The notes: generated by a model not told the origin, from the sequence alone. A stretch of 50,024 bases of DNA from Akkermansiaceae bacterium (GCA_903888515.1 CAISTY010000219.1:1-50024); one strand, 5' to 3'; shown: positions 18,696-28,045, counted from the first letter of the stretch. Program-made: numbers and translations.

Positions 18696-19531
18696 ACTCC
18701 CTCACCCTCCAAGCCCCCGCCAAGCTGAACCTTTCCCTGCGCGTGTTAGACAAACGTGCCGACGGGTATCATGAGATCGACACCCTGATGGTGAAACTTC
18801 CGGGTTTGACCGACCAACTCGAATTTCGCGAAAACGCGGGATTTTCCTTCCACTGCGATGATCCCGAGGTGCCCGGCGACGAGCGGAATATCGTCGTCAA
18901 GGCCGTTAGATCGTACGCGGCCGCGGCGGGTCTTGCCTGCGAGTGTGCGATCACGCTGAAGAAATCCATTCCGCACGGCGCGGGCTTGGGCGGTGGCAGC
19001 AGTGATGCCGCGGCAACCTTGCTCGGGCTGGACCAGTGGCATGCTCACCAGCTCGGCGCCGCGCGCTTGCATGAACTCGCGGCTTCGCTGGGCTCTGATG
19101 TGGCGTTTTTCCTCGCACCCGGTGCCGCCCGCTGCACGGGCCGCGGTGAAATCATCGAGCCCGTTGCTTCCATACCGGTGCTGCGGGTGCTGCTTTTGAA
19201 GCCCGCGTTCGGCGTGCCCACCCCCGATGCCTACGATCGCTGGAGCAGCTCGCGGGAACTCCCCGGGGTCGTTTATTCCGCACAGGAAGTCAGCGGAGTT
19301 TCCCTCGTCAATGATCTGGAACGCCCGGTGTTCGCCAAATACCGCTTCCTCGCCGAACTCAAGCAATGGTTGTTAGATCGGCGTGAAACCGCCGCCGCCA
19401 TCCTCTGCGGTTCCGGTTCCACCGTGTGCGCCGTGTTGCACGATGACGCCGATGGAGAGGCCCTCGCCAAATGCGCCCGCCACGAACTCGACCCCGGCCT
19501 CTGGCATTGGTCCGGTACCACCGGCTCGTGA
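18692..19531 (+). CDS. ispE: 4-diphosphocytidyl-2-C-methyl-D-erythritol kinase
   Basis: IspE is the GHMP-family ATP kinase of the MEP isoprenoid pathway. The 279-residue product has the N-terminal APAKLNLSLRVLDKRADGYH motif, the ATP-binding glycine loop GAGLGGGSSDAAATLLGL near residues 96-113, and a C-terminal CGSGSTVCAV motif. The ATG overlaps the pgeF-like stop. The pathway's dxr lies elsewhere in this window on the other strand. Confidence 0.95.
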   Translation: MNSLTLQAPAKLNLSLRVLDKRADGYHEIDTLMVKLPGLTDQLEFRENAGFSFHCDDPEVPGDERNIVVKAVRSYAAAAGLACECAITLKKSIPHGAGLGGGSSDAAATLLGLDQWHAHQLGAARLHELAASLGSDVAFFLAPGAARCTGRGEIIEPVASIPVLRVLLLKPAFGVPTPDAYDRWSSSRELPGVVYSAQEVSGVSLVNDLERPVFAKYRFLAELKQWLLDRRETAAAILCGSGSTVCAVLHDDADGEALAKCARHELDPGLWHWSGTTGS

Positions 19532-19673
19532 CTGGTGGGCGAGCGGAAAAATCCGCCCTAACGATCCGAAGATCGCATTTCGTTACGCGTCACGGTGCTG
19601 CATTGTGCATGCAGCGTGGAGATTTGCGCTGCCGTCCGCATTGGATTCCCGGTCTGCGGAATCCGGGAGAAAA

Positions 19674-19901
19674 CTATTCGGCGATCAGTGAGCGATCCGC
19701 AGCGGGGGCGTTGGAGTAACGCCAGCGGATTTTGTTGCGTTTGGAGGCGGAACGGAGTTTGCGCTGCTTGCGTTCGGTGGGAGTTTCAAAGGCGCGGCGC
19801 CGGCGCATTTCTTCAAGAATGCCTTCGGCATCCAGTTTGGTCTTGAGGCGTTTGAGAGCCCGGTCAACGGGCTCGCCTTTTTTCATGGTCACTCCACGCA
19901 T
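19674..19901 (-). CDS. rpsU: Small ribosomal subunit protein bS21
   Basis: A 75-residue basic protein: VTMKKGEPVDRALKRLKTKL near the start, then EEMRRRRAFETPTERKQRK, matching bS21, which helps 30S subunits engage mRNA leaders. The arginine-rich middle and lysine/arginine tail are typical. ATG 19901 (MRGVTMKKG) is preferred because the preceding residues align with other bS21 proteins; ATG 19886 is the alternative. It is transcribed toward ispE, against its neighbours, and is probably a single-gene unit with its promoter in 19902-20045. Confidence 0.88.
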   Translation of the reverse strand: MRGVTMKKGEPVDRALKRLKTKLDAEGILEEMRRRRAFETPTERKQRKLRSASKRNKIRWRYSNAPAADRSLIAE

Positions 19902-20045
19902 GCGATGTTCTTGGTTGGTTGGATGGGTTCCGCAGTATTGCCGGGCGCGTTAGATGCGGGATCGGCCAAGTCTTGTCAAGCCCGTTTTTCAAGAACCCTC
20001 TGGTCTGGACAGGGAGGACGGGTTGGTCCATGGTGCGCACACTTC

Positions 20046-21149
20046 ATGCGCATCACGGACCGCTACATCGGAAGACAAGTGCTGCTAGGCACGCTGTATG
20101 CGGTGTTGATTTTGGGGGTGGTGCTCGTGCTGGGAAACCTTTTCAAGAAAATCCAACCTCTGCTTGTGGAGCAGAAAGCCCCGTTGGAGCTGGTGCTTCG
20201 CTTCGTGATCAGCGTGCTGCCCACGTCGCTCATTTACACGGTGCCATGGGGATTCCTGTCCGCCGTCCTGGTGGTTTTCGGGCGGCTTTCCTCGCATCAC
20301 GAGATCACGGCTTTCCGCGTTGCGGGTTTGAGTCTGGTCCGTCTTTCCATCCCCGTTTTCGTCATCGGCGCACTGCTCTCGGTGTTCAGTCTTTGGCTCA
20401 ACATCCATGTTGTTCCTCATTCCATGGCTACGACAATGGAGTTGATCTACGAGCAGGCCAAACGCGATCCTGATTCGTTGCTCAAACCCGGCGTGGTGCA
20501 CGGCAATTTCAAGACCGATGGCAGCGAGGGGCAGAAAATCCTCATTGAGGGGAAAAGCGGCGAATGGGTGGAGGGATTCCATTTCTATCAATTGCCGGCG
20601 TCCGATGAGGATGACCGGACGTATGTCCATGCATCACGCGCCGCCCTCACCGTGGATGGGGCTAACAGCCGATTGCGCCTGAAGCTTGAAGATGCGTATT
20701 TTGAAATCCACAAGTCCGATGGAACGATCGAGATGGCCTTTGCGGGAAAGGCGGAACCGCTGATCATCGACCTGAAAAGCCCGCTCAACCGGAAGACGCG
20801 TCCCAAGATCATGAGCAACGACGAGATCCTGGCGGAAATCGCCGCACACCCGGAACTCGCATACGCCAGAAAGATCAAACTCCAGAGCGAGATCACCCGC
20901 CGTTATTCATTCTCGATGGCTTGTTTCGCCTTCGCCTTCATCGCCGTGCCTCTGGGACTCAGTGCCCGCCGTCGTGACACCTCGGCCGGCCTCATCCTGA
21001 GTTTGCTCATAGGCACCGGGTATTTCATGGTTACGATCTTTGCCGAACAGTGCAAATCGGAGGTTTGGGTCAGGTACATGCTGTGGGCTCCGAACATCGC
21101 CTGCGTTTTGTTAGGTTTATTTCTTTTCCACCGGGCGCGTTTCAAGTAG
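20046..21149 (+). CDS. LptF/LptG-family lipopolysaccharide export permease
   Basis: An inner-membrane half-permease of the LptB2FG machine that extracts LPS from the membrane. From ATG 20046 (MRITDRYIGRQVLLGTLYAV) the protein has 367 residues. Three membrane segments come first, then a periplasmic beta-jellyroll region (about residues 130-270), then three C-terminal segments including FAFIAVPLGLSARRRDTSAG, a typical family motif. The frame is open to 19905, but the upstream part shows no homology. Only one Lpt permease is present in the window; whether it is F or G cannot be settled. Confidence 0.88.
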   Translation: MRITDRYIGRQVLLGTLYAVLILGVVLVLGNLFKKIQPLLVEQKAPLELVLRFVISVLPTSLIYTVPWGFLSAVLVVFGRLSSHHEITAFRVAGLSLVRLSIPVFVIGALLSVFSLWLNIHVVPHSMATTMELIYEQAKRDPDSLLKPGVVHGNFKTDGSEGQKILIEGKSGEWVEGFHFYQLPASDEDDRTYVHASRAALTVDGANSRLRLKLEDAYFEIHKSDGTIEMAFAGKAEPLIIDLKSPLNRKTRPKIMSNDEILAEIAAHPELAYARKIKLQSEITRRYSFSMACFAFAFIAVPLGLSARRRDTSAGLILSLLIGTGYFMVTIFAEQCKSEVWVRYMLWAPNIACVLLGLFLFHRARFK

Positions 21150-21164
21150 CTTGCCTGCGGTCTG

Positions 21165-23048
21165 ATGCAACTCCGCCGGTCATTCACCCACGCCGCCAAG
21201 AATGTTCGGGATTTCTTCGCGTCTGGCAATGTCGCGTTGTTTCCGTTTTTCGCCCCGCTGCGGCGTTACACTTTGGACAAATTGCGGCATGATTCCCGTG
21301 CTGCCGCGAATGTCACATTGTTAGCCGTGTCCCAGGCGATCGCCTTCGCGGCCATTGCCGGTCTGCCGGTGGTTTACGGGGTGATGTGCACGGCGGTTGC
21401 CGCGCTGGTGGCGCCGCTATTCGCGTCGTCACGGCACACGATCATGGGGCCCACCAACGCCACGGCATTCATGCTGTTCAGCTTTTTTTCGGTCAATCCG
21501 CTGCTGGTCGGCCGCGCGGCCGAACTGGTTCCCCTGTTGGTGCTGATGGTGGGGATCATAGCCACGATTGGGGCGCTTTGCCGGGTGGCGGATTTGATGC
21601 AATTTGTTTCGCGCAGCGTGCTGGTAGGTTACATTTCCGGCGCGGCGGTGTTGATCATGGCCAACCAACTGACCTGTCTGTTAGGTCTGGGCAGATGGAT
21701 GGATATGGAGGCTTCGGGCTCCTTTGTGGGCTTGGTGATGGGGTTGGTCAAAGCACTGCCGCATACCGACTGGGTGTCGCTTGGGATAGGCATGGCGACA
21801 CTCATTCTTTATGTGGGTTTGACGAAGTGGAAGCCGCACTGGCCGGTTTTCGCCATGGCCTTGGTGGTTTCATCCGCAGTGTTCGGCTCGTTGATTCATT
21901 TCGGGGTGTCAGGGTTTGAAGGTGCGGCCACCTTTACCACCTTCGGGTTTGCAGAACTGATGCCGCGCCTGCCACAATTGTTGCGCGTGGGGATCTTCAA
22001 TGACATCGCGGCCATGCTCGGCGTGGCGTTCGCCATCGCTTTCCTCGCTTCGTTGGAAAACACCCTGATGGCCAAGACGCTGGCCTCGCACACCGGCGAC
22101 CACGCCAATGTGAACCAGGATATGTTTTCGGTGGGAATGGCCAACATTGCCAGTGCCATCGCCGGCGGCATGCCCGCATCCGGATCGCTCACCCGCTCGA
22201 CGCTCAACTTCGAATCCGGTGCGCGCACGCGCTTCGCCTCGTTTTTTGCCGGGGCTTACAGCCTTGGTTTCGCGGTGTTGATCGCTGCTTCGGTGGGGTG
22301 GGGGGTGCCCTTGATCGACTACATCCCGAAGGCGGCTTTGGCAGCGCTGGTCATCGCGTTGTCGTTCTCGCTGCTCAACGTACGCTACATTCGCATCTGC
22401 CTGCGCTCGACGCATGATGACGCCTTGGTGTTAGGCATCACTTTCATTTCCACGTTGCTCGCGCCACTGCATGTCGCGATTTTCATCGGCGTCGTCATTT
22501 CGATTTCCTTGTTCCTGCGCAAGGCCAGCCGCCCGTATCTCGTCGAATACATGTTCAACGACGAAGGCGAGTTGCGTGAAATGGGCGAGAAACGCCAACG
22601 GCCGATCCCCGCGATTTCCATCGTCCACGTCGAGGGCGATTTGTTTTTCGGCGCAGCCGAGTTGTTCCGCACGCAAATCCAGCGCACGGTTTCCGATCCG
22701 GCGATTCAAGTGATCATCCTGCGCCTCAAGAACGCCCGCCATCTGGACGCGACGAGCGTGATGGCCCTTGAGGATTTGATTCGCTTCATGCGCAAAAAGG
22801 GACTGCATCTGATTGTCTCGGGCGCGACCCGTGAAGTCTACCGGGTGCTGAAAAAATCCGGCGTACTCATCACCTTGCAGGAGGGCTGCGACCGCAAGGC
22901 CGGCGAAAGCAATTTCTTCCCGGGCAATGCCCGGAATCCGAATCTATCAACCCGCGGAGCCCTCAAACGCGCCCAGCAACTCCTCGGAACCAACAAGGCC
23001 GACATCCGGATTTTCTATGACCCCGGCCAACAGCCGCCATCTCATTGA
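21165..23048 (+). CDS. SulP-family anion transporter with STAS domain
   Basis: SulP proteins move sulfate, bicarbonate or other anions. The 627-residue product has about ten to twelve hydrophobic segments. The N-terminal transmembrane motif AVSQAIAFAAIAGLPVVYGV comes first, then the core with GGMPASGSLTRSTLNFESGA, a SulP signature. The C-terminal STAS domain covers about residues 475-580 (AISIVHVEGDLFFGAAELF and LKNARHLDATSVMALEDL). It begins 15 bp after the Lpt permease stop, so the two may share a transcript. Sulfate is only one possible substrate. About 50 residues precede the first membrane segment, so a shorter start is possible. Confidence 0.9.
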   Translation: MQLRRSFTHAAKNVRDFFASGNVALFPFFAPLRRYTLDKLRHDSRAAANVTLLAVSQAIAFAAIAGLPVVYGVMCTAVAALVAPLFASSRHTIMGPTNATAFMLFSFFSVNPLLVGRAAELVPLLVLMVGIIATIGALCRVADLMQFVSRSVLVGYISGAAVLIMANQLTCLLGLGRWMDMEASGSFVGLVMGLVKALPHTDWVSLGIGMATLILYVGLTKWKPHWPVFAMALVVSSAVFGSLIHFGVSGFEGAATFTTFGFAELMPRLPQLLRVGIFNDIAAMLGVAFAIAFLASLENTLMAKTLASHTGDHANVNQDMFSVGMANIASAIAGGMPASGSLTRSTLNFESGARTRFASFFAGAYSLGFAVLIAASVGWGVPLIDYIPKAALAALVIALSFSLLNVRYIRICLRSTHDDALVLGITFISTLLAPLHVAIFIGVVISISLFLRKASRPYLVEYMFNDEGELREMGEKRQRPIPAISIVHVEGDLFFGAAELFRTQIQRTVSDPAIQVIILRLKNARHLDATSVMALEDLIRFMRKKGLHLIVSGATREVYRVLKKSGVLITLQEGCDRKAGESNFFPGNARNPNLSTRGALKRAQQLLGTNKADIRIFYDPGQQPPSH

Positions 23049-23234
23049 TGGCGAAAAAAAACGATAAAATCATTTAAGACAGGTGAAACACTTCCCGGAT
23101 TTCTGTTGGGAAACCGAGGATTTTCCCGGAATCGGACGCAGCAATTTGTTCTTGATTCCACATTTCGAGGCGCTTATGGGAGCCGCCCCGCGTGCCAGCG
23201 CCCAAGCTGCGAGCGGTTCACCCAGCACACTAAC

Positions 23235-23675
23235 ATGATCCCCCTGATCCGTAACTTCAAGTCCCTGACCCTGGCCATCGCAGGGGTTCTTTTTCTTTCA
23301 GGTTGTGCGACGACCGGGAAGGCCCATGCCAAATCCTCTAGCCAGGAAGACAATGGGACGGTGACCTCCGTCCAGCACGGCAAGGCTTCGTGGTATTCGA
23401 TCCGGACGAATTCCGGCACCCGCACGGCCAGCGGCCAGCGGCTCTGCAACAACGCGCCTACCGCCGCCCACAAGACGCTGCCCATGGGAACCAAAGTGCT
23501 TGTGACCAATGAGACTAACGGAAAATCCGAGGTAGTCACCATCATTGATCGTGGACCCTACATCCGCGGACGCATCATCGATCTGACCATCGGCTGTGCG
23601 GAACGGCTTGGTTTCCGGCACCGGGGAGTGGCTCCGGTGAAAGTCGAAGTCCTCGGGCACCTGGATACTCGCTGA
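23235..23675 (+). CDS. rlpA: RlpA-like septal ring lipoprotein/lytic transglycosylase
   Basis: RlpA proteins bind denuded glycan strands and some cleave them during cell separation. The 146-residue protein has a lipoprotein signal ending LFLSGC (Cys near 22), a short linker, and a double-psi beta-barrel with HGKASWYS, RTASGQRLCN, HKTLPMGTKVLVTNETNG and IDRGPYIRGRIIDLT, including the conserved aspartates. It has no SPOR domain, so it is the short type. ATG 23235 is chosen because it gives the signal peptide; the open frame runs upstream to 23106 without homology. Confidence 0.88.
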   Translation: MIPLIRNFKSLTLAIAGVLFLSGCATTGKAHAKSSSQEDNGTVTSVQHGKASWYSIRTNSGTRTASGQRLCNNAPTAAHKTLPMGTKVLVTNETNGKSEVVTIIDRGPYIRGRIIDLTIGCAERLGFRHRGVAPVKVEVLGHLDTR

Positions 23676-23692
23676 GGCTCACGGCATGGGTT

Positions 23693-24040
23693 TCAACCCG
23701 GTGGCCATGTGAGAGGCCGGCCGCCTAACAGGTGGACGTGCAGGTGGGGCACGGCCTCGCCGCCATCCCGGCCGTTGTTGATCACGAGCCGGTAGCCAGA
23801 GTCCGCCACGCCTTCGCGCCGCGCGACCTCCGCGGCGGTCATTAACAGATGGCCGAGCAGTGCCGCGTCGCCCGCTTCCGCCAAGCCGACGCGCGGCACC
23901 GGTTTGCGCGGAACGATCAATATGTGAACCGGTGCCTGTGGGGAAATATCGCGGAATGCCACGCAGCTCTCATCCTCATGGACGAACACGGCGGGGATTT
24001 CATGATCACGGATTTTTTCAAACAGGGTTTTGTCGGGCAT
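23693..24040 (-). CDS. HIT-family nucleotide hydrolase (HinT-like)
   Basis: HinT proteins hydrolyse AMP-lysine and related phosphoramidates. From ATG 24040 (MPDKTLFEKIRDHEIPAVFV) the product has 115 residues, the standard length. HLHVHLLGGR near the C-terminus is the histidine triad HxHxH plus the GGR tail. The early ALVFRDI-type segment reads CVAFRDISPQAPVHILIVPR. A longer start at 24085 or 24127 adds unconserved residues. It is followed on the same strand by nothing close; its 5' neighbour is the thioredoxin-fold gene about 150 bp upstream. Confidence 0.92.
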   Translation of the reverse strand: MPDKTLFEKIRDHEIPAVFVHEDESCVAFRDISPQAPVHILIVPRKPVPRVGLAEAGDAALLGHLLMTAAEVARREGVADSGYRLVINNGRDGGEAVPHLHVHLLGGRPLTWPPG

Positions 24041-24189
24041 GGTATGAGGGATTGAGGATTGCTTGGTGGCTGGATGGAGCGGCATGAAATCCAACTCCGG
24101 AGAATTTCCAAATGTTGAAGGGCTCAATCATGTCCACGGTGCTTTTCGGATAGAGGGAGATCAGGTCTTTGCCGCGGGTTTCCGGACGG

Positions 24190-25281
24190 TCACTTGTTAG
24201 CCGGTTTGATTTCGGAGAGCAGGGCATCGGCGGTGAGTTCGACGAACGAGCCAGGTGGCCCGGCATAGTGGATTTTGCGTTCGCCATCAAGCACATAGAC
24301 GAGCGGCCAGATGCCCACCCGGTATTGTGCGCCAAGGATGTTGGAAGGGTCGGAGAAATTCGGCCAGGTCACCGTGTTGTCGGCTTCCAAGGAGCGGAGT
24401 TTTTCCAAGGTGTCGCGGTTCACGCCGAGGATCACGAACGGCTTGCCATGGAATTTTTTCGCCAGGTTCGCGGTGATTTGCAGCACCCTGTCGGCTTCCT
24501 GCATGGTGCTGCTCCAGAATAACAACACGGTGACCTTGTCCTTGTGATCGGAGAGTTTGAGAGGGCGTCCGGCGGCATCCGTGCCGCTGAGGTCGGGGGC
24601 GACGCGGCCTTTGCTGAGATACCGAACGATGTAGATCTCGTCTTCCGCCAGCTTGCCCACGGTTGTGCCACCGATGTCCACCTCACAACTTTCAATGATC
24701 GCCTTGGTGAGATAACTGCGGCGTTTGCCCATGAGTTCGGGGTCGTCGCCGAGGGACTTCAGGATCATGGCGGCACCAAGGGCAGCGACCCCCTGGATTT
24801 TTTTGTCCGGATGGATCGATTGGATTTTTTCCAGCAACGCGAACGAACGCGGATCTCCGGTCGTGGCCAAGGCCATGCACATGGGGATGAGTTTCAGGCT
24901 CTTCATGTGGCTGGATTGGAGCGCTTTGCAGATGGCGTCGATTTCCTTGGCGAAAGTGGGGGTCGTCGATCCATCGGCGTGGGTGGTGAGCAGACCGGGA
25001 GCGATCCGCATGAACCATGCGGCGGGTTCGAGCATCCATTCTTCGTCGAGCGAGGGACCGATGACTTGCCACATCTGCTTTACAAAGGGAGTGACGTCCG
25101 GGCGGGCGCTCCAGACTTTGGCACGTGCTTCGGGAGTGGCGGCGACGCGGATTTCCATGGTCCATTGATCCATGGTGAGTTGCCATTTTTTCTGAATGCG
25201 CTGTGCGTCGGCCGGCGAGGCGAAGGATGGCGCCGCGAGCAGCAGGAAAATCACGGGGATGAGGCGGTGTGGTGGGTTCAT
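24190..25281 (-). CDS. Exported thioredoxin-fold protein lacking catalytic cysteines
   Basis: A 363-residue protein with a Sec signal (MNPPHRLIPVIFLLLAAPSF, cleavage near ASPADA), an alpha-helical N-terminal half of about 200 residues of unknown type, and a C-terminal TlpA/redoxin-like domain. In that domain the active-site position reads FWSSTMQEADR where redox-active members have a CxxC, while the cis-proline strand (GIWPLVYVLDGERKIHY) is kept. It is therefore probably not a disulfide oxidoreductase; a binding or scaffold role is inferred. The ORF extends upstream to 25452, but the start at 25281 gives the signal. It lies downstream of dxr, 50 bp away, possibly in the same transcript. Confidence 0.75.
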   Translation of the reverse strand: MNPPHRLIPVIFLLLAAPSFASPADAQRIQKKWQLTMDQWTMEIRVAATPEARAKVWSARPDVTPFVKQMWQVIGPSLDEEWMLEPAAWFMRIAPGLLTTHADGSTTPTFAKEIDAICKALQSSHMKSLKLIPMCMALATTGDPRSFALLEKIQSIHPDKKIQGVAALGAAMILKSLGDDPELMGKRRSYLTKAIIESCEVDIGGTTVGKLAEDEIYIVRYLSKGRVAPDLSGTDAAGRPLKLSDHKDKVTVLLFWSSTMQEADRVLQITANLAKKFHGKPFVILGVNRDTLEKLRSLEADNTVTWPNFSDPSNILGAQYRVGIWPLVYVLDGERKIHYAGPPGSFVELTADALLSEIKPANK

Positions 25282-25331
25282 GCGGGGAACATAAACACTT
25301 CGTTCGTGGATGACATCCGAAAACTCCGGCA

Positions 25332-26507
25332 TCAGTCGTGATTGGCGCAGAATCCGGCGGCGGCCTGGCGCGCCCATTGGTCGGCGGAAACCACGGCTTC
25401 GAGGGTGGATGACGACTGGCTCCGGTGCCCATCCATGACGGCGGCCACGCATTGCCAGATGCCGGGAAAGGGGATTTGCCCCGCACGGAAGGCCGCCACA
25501 GCGACTTCATTGGCCGCATTGAAAACCGCAGGCAGGGTGCCGCCTGCCACACCGGCCCGGCGCGCCAAACCGAGGGCCGGAAAATCCACATCGCGGGCGG
25601 CCTCGAATTCAAGTGTTGCCAAAGTGGGGAAATCCAGCGGTTGCAGGCCACCGCGAACACGGTTGGGCCAGGTGAGTGCGTATTGAATCGGGAAACACAT
25701 GTCGGGACGGCTGAGTTGCGCCAGCACCGAGCCGTCAATGAACTCGACCATCGAGTGAATGATGCTTTGCGGGTGGACCACGACTTCGATGCGCTCCATG
25801 CCGATGTCGAAAAGCCAGCGGGCTTCGATCATTTCCAGTCCCTTGTTGAAAAGCGTCGCGCAATCGATGGTGATTTTCGGACCCATGTTCCATGTCGGGT
25901 GCTGCAGCGCTTGCTGCGGCGTCACCGAGGCGAGCTGCCCGGCTGGCAACTGGCGGAAGGGTCCGCCGGATGCTGTTAGAACAAGGCGGGCTACCTCGGA
26001 CTCGCCGCCACGGTGGCCGTCGAGGCATTGGAAGATCGCGTTGTGCTCGCTGTCCACGGGCAGGAGTTTCACTCCCCGGCGGCGGGCGGCGGCGGTGATG
26101 ACTTCCCCGGCCATGACCAGAATTTCCTTGGAGGCAATGGCCAGATCCTTGCCCGCCTCGATCGCCGCAAGCGCCGGATGCAGGCCGGCGGTGCCAACGA
26201 TGGCAATGAGCACGATGTCCGCCCCCCCCAGAGTGGCGAGTTCGTCCAAGCCTTCCGAACCCATGTGGATTTTCACATCTGACGGAAGCAGTGCGCGCAA
26301 CGCGGCCTCTTGGGTTGTGTCAAACAGCGCTACGTGGCGGACGCCGGTTGCGCGTGCCTGGGCGGCAAGTTTTTCGATGTTTCCGGACGCCGCGAGAGCG
26401 ACGATTTCGATCTGTTCGGGAAGTTCGCGGGCGACCTTGAGAGCGGAGGTGCCGATGGAACCGGTGGAACCTAACAGGACGACGCGGCGTTTGCGGGGAG
26501 CTGTCAT
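25332..26507 (-). CDS. dxr: 1-deoxy-D-xylulose 5-phosphate reductoisomerase
   Basis: Dxr converts DXP to MEP using NADPH, the committed step of the non-mevalonate isoprenoid pathway. The 391-residue protein shows the NADPH loop LLGSTGSIGTSALKV, the metal/substrate segment LPVDSEHNAIFQCL, LTASGGPFR, HPTWNMGPKITIDCATLFNK with GLEMIEARWLF, and VHPQSIIHSMVEFIDGS. All key residues are present. The ATG at 26507 overlaps the cdsA stop (ATGA), an arrangement common in many bacteria. The open frame continues upstream to 26909 inside cdsA in another phase and is not coding there. Confidence 0.97.
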   Translation of the reverse strand: MTAPRKRRVVLLGSTGSIGTSALKVARELPEQIEIVALAASGNIEKLAAQARATGVRHVALFDTTQEAALRALLPSDVKIHMGSEGLDELATLGGADIVLIAIVGTAGLHPALAAIEAGKDLAIASKEILVMAGEVITAAARRRGVKLLPVDSEHNAIFQCLDGHRGGESEVARLVLTASGGPFRQLPAGQLASVTPQQALQHPTWNMGPKITIDCATLFNKGLEMIEARWLFDIGMERIEVVVHPQSIIHSMVEFIDGSVLAQLSRPDMCFPIQYALTWPNRVRGGLQPLDFPTLATLEFEAARDVDFPALGLARRAGVAGGTLPAVFNAANEVAVAAFRAGQIPFPGIWQCVAAVMDGHRSQSSSTLEAVVSADQWARQAAAGFCANHD

Positions 26508-27421
26508 GCGGCGGGAAGCAGGATCCATATGAGATAGAAATACAGGGCGGGCGCAGTGAAGCAGAGACTGTCGATCAGATCCAGTGCGCCGCCGATGCCC
26601 GGCAACATGCGACCTGAATCCTTGGTGTCGAGAGCGCGTTTGAGCACGCTTTCCGCGAGGTCGCCGATGACCGCAAGGATGGAGAGCAGGAAGCCGAGAG
26701 CGATCACATGGCCCCAGGAATGCAGCACCGAGAGTTCCGGACACGCCGCGTACAACCCGCAGCCCGCGAGTTGGGGAAATAACAAAGCCCCGCCCAGGCC
26801 CTCCCAGGTTTTGCCCGGGCTGACATGCGGGATCATTTTGTGGCGGCCAAGCAGCGAACCGGTGATGTAGGCACCCATGTCGGTGAACTTGGTCACCACC
26901 ACCAACCACAGCAGCAAATAGGCGCTGTGATCGCCCACCACGCCGGGTGTTGGATCCGGACCGGGCACGAGAAACAGCAGGCGCGCCGCGAAGTTGAAAA
27001 AAAACGCGATATAAATGAATCCAAAAACACTTGCCGCCACAGCGAGCAGGGCTTCGCCACTACGGATCGGCTGCCGGAGTTGCAAACCGAAGGATCCGGC
27101 AAGGGCGATGAAAATGGCGAGCGCGTCAAGATCCGTTGATGGCAATCGCCCATTGAGCATGGCGGCATACAAGGTGCCACAATACCCCGTTGCTAACAGG
27201 ATTCCGAAGCGTGGAAAACAACCGACGCCCGCAGCCCGCAACATCCGGAAGTATTCGACGGTGGCCACGATGACGAGCACACCGATGAGTATGAGAAAGG
27301 CCCATGACGCGCGACTCATGAAAACCCAGGCGACCATGGTCCAAAGCAACAGCGTGCTGGCACTCCGCCAAGCGAGGACGAGCGCTTTGGACGGGGCGGG
27401 TGGCATCGGTGAGTCGGCCAT
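26504..27421 (-). CDS. cdsA: Phosphatidate cytidylyltransferase
   Basis: CdsA makes CDP-diacylglycerol from phosphatidate and CTP, the branch point of phospholipid synthesis, in the inner membrane. The 305-residue protein (ATG 27421, MADSPMPPAPSKALVLAWRS) has about eight hydrophobic segments and KTWEGLGGALLFPQL. The family signature near the end reads SVLKRALDTKDSGRMLPGIG then GALDLIDS. It matches the S-x-x-K-R-x4-K-D pattern, but the usual HGG and final D-R are IGG and D-L/D-S. That is a modest variation. A start up to 27565 is open but unconserved. It is followed by dxr with overlapping ends. Confidence 0.93.
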   Translation of the reverse strand: MADSPMPPAPSKALVLAWRSASTLLLWTMVAWVFMSRASWAFLILIGVLVIVATVEYFRMLRAAGVGCFPRFGILLATGYCGTLYAAMLNGRLPSTDLDALAIFIALAGSFGLQLRQPIRSGEALLAVAASVFGFIYIAFFFNFAARLLFLVPGPDPTPGVVGDHSAYLLLWLVVVTKFTDMGAYITGSLLGRHKMIPHVSPGKTWEGLGGALLFPQLAGCGLYAACPELSVLHSWGHVIALGFLLSILAVIGDLAESVLKRALDTKDSGRMLPGIGGALDLIDSLCFTAPALYFYLIWILLPAA

Positions 27422-27568
27422 GAACGGGGGAATCCAAGCTTGCCATCGCGCCCATGGCAAATCATTCCATTCATTCCATGAAATACCGCGCAACCATTGA
27501 CTGCGATAGGGGTTTGATGCCCAGACGAGACCGCACGACGGCCTCCCAATCCAACACAAAAACAAACG

Positions 27569-28045
27569 ATGAAAACCACCCTATTGATGACCCTGGGCAC
27601 GCTGATCGGCACCTGCTTGATCGCTTCTGCCCAAGATGCCAAACCAGAGCGCCCCGCTCGTGGAAACCGTGGCTTCGGCGGCCCGCCGCCACCCGAAATG
27701 ATCGCCAAGTATGACGCAGACAAGGACGGAAAACTCAACGCTGAAGAATCCGCCGCAATGCGCAAAGCCATGCAAGAAGAAAGGCTTGCCAAATATGATA
27801 AGAACAAGGACGGCAAGATCGACGAAGAAGAACACAAGGCGGAGATGGCAGACCGCGAGGCCGCGATGATCAAGAAATACGACAAGGACGGCGACGGCAA
27901 ACTCAGCGAAGAAGAAAAGAAGGCGATGCCGAAGAGACCCGGTGGTCCGGGTGGCAGACGCGGCGGCGCTCCAGGCGCTCCGGGCGCTCCGGGCGGACCT
28001 CCGCCCGCTCCAGGCGCACCTCCGCCCGCTCCAGGGGCCCAATAA
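27569..28045 (+). CDS. Exported EF-hand protein with Pro/Gly/Ala-rich tail
   Basis: A 158-residue protein with a signal peptide (MKTTLLMTLGTLIGTCLIAS, cleavage after ASA) and three EF-hand-type loops: DADKDGKLNAEE near residue 50, DKNKDGKIDEEE near 76, and DKDGDGKLSEEE near 103. Each has Asp at positions 1, 3 and 5 and Glu at 12, so calcium binding is likely. The last 40 residues are a low-complexity GAPGAPG/PPPAPGAP tail. It has a strong terminator and stands alone, divergent from cdsA. Similar calcium-binding secreted proteins are frequent in Planctomycetota and Verrucomicrobiota. Its role is unknown. Confidence 0.85.
   Translation: MKTTLLMTLGTLIGTCLIASAQDAKPERPARGNRGFGGPPPPEMIAKYDADKDGKLNAEESAAMRKAMQEERLAKYDKNKDGKIDEEEHKAEMADREAAMIKKYDKDGDGKLSEEEKKAMPKRPGGPGGRRGGAPGAPGAPGGPPPAPGAPPPAPGAQ

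Noticed and set aside
26508..26909. N-terminal extension of the dxr frame
   Set aside because: It overlaps the end of cdsA in another phase, and the conserved dxr N-terminus begins at 26507.
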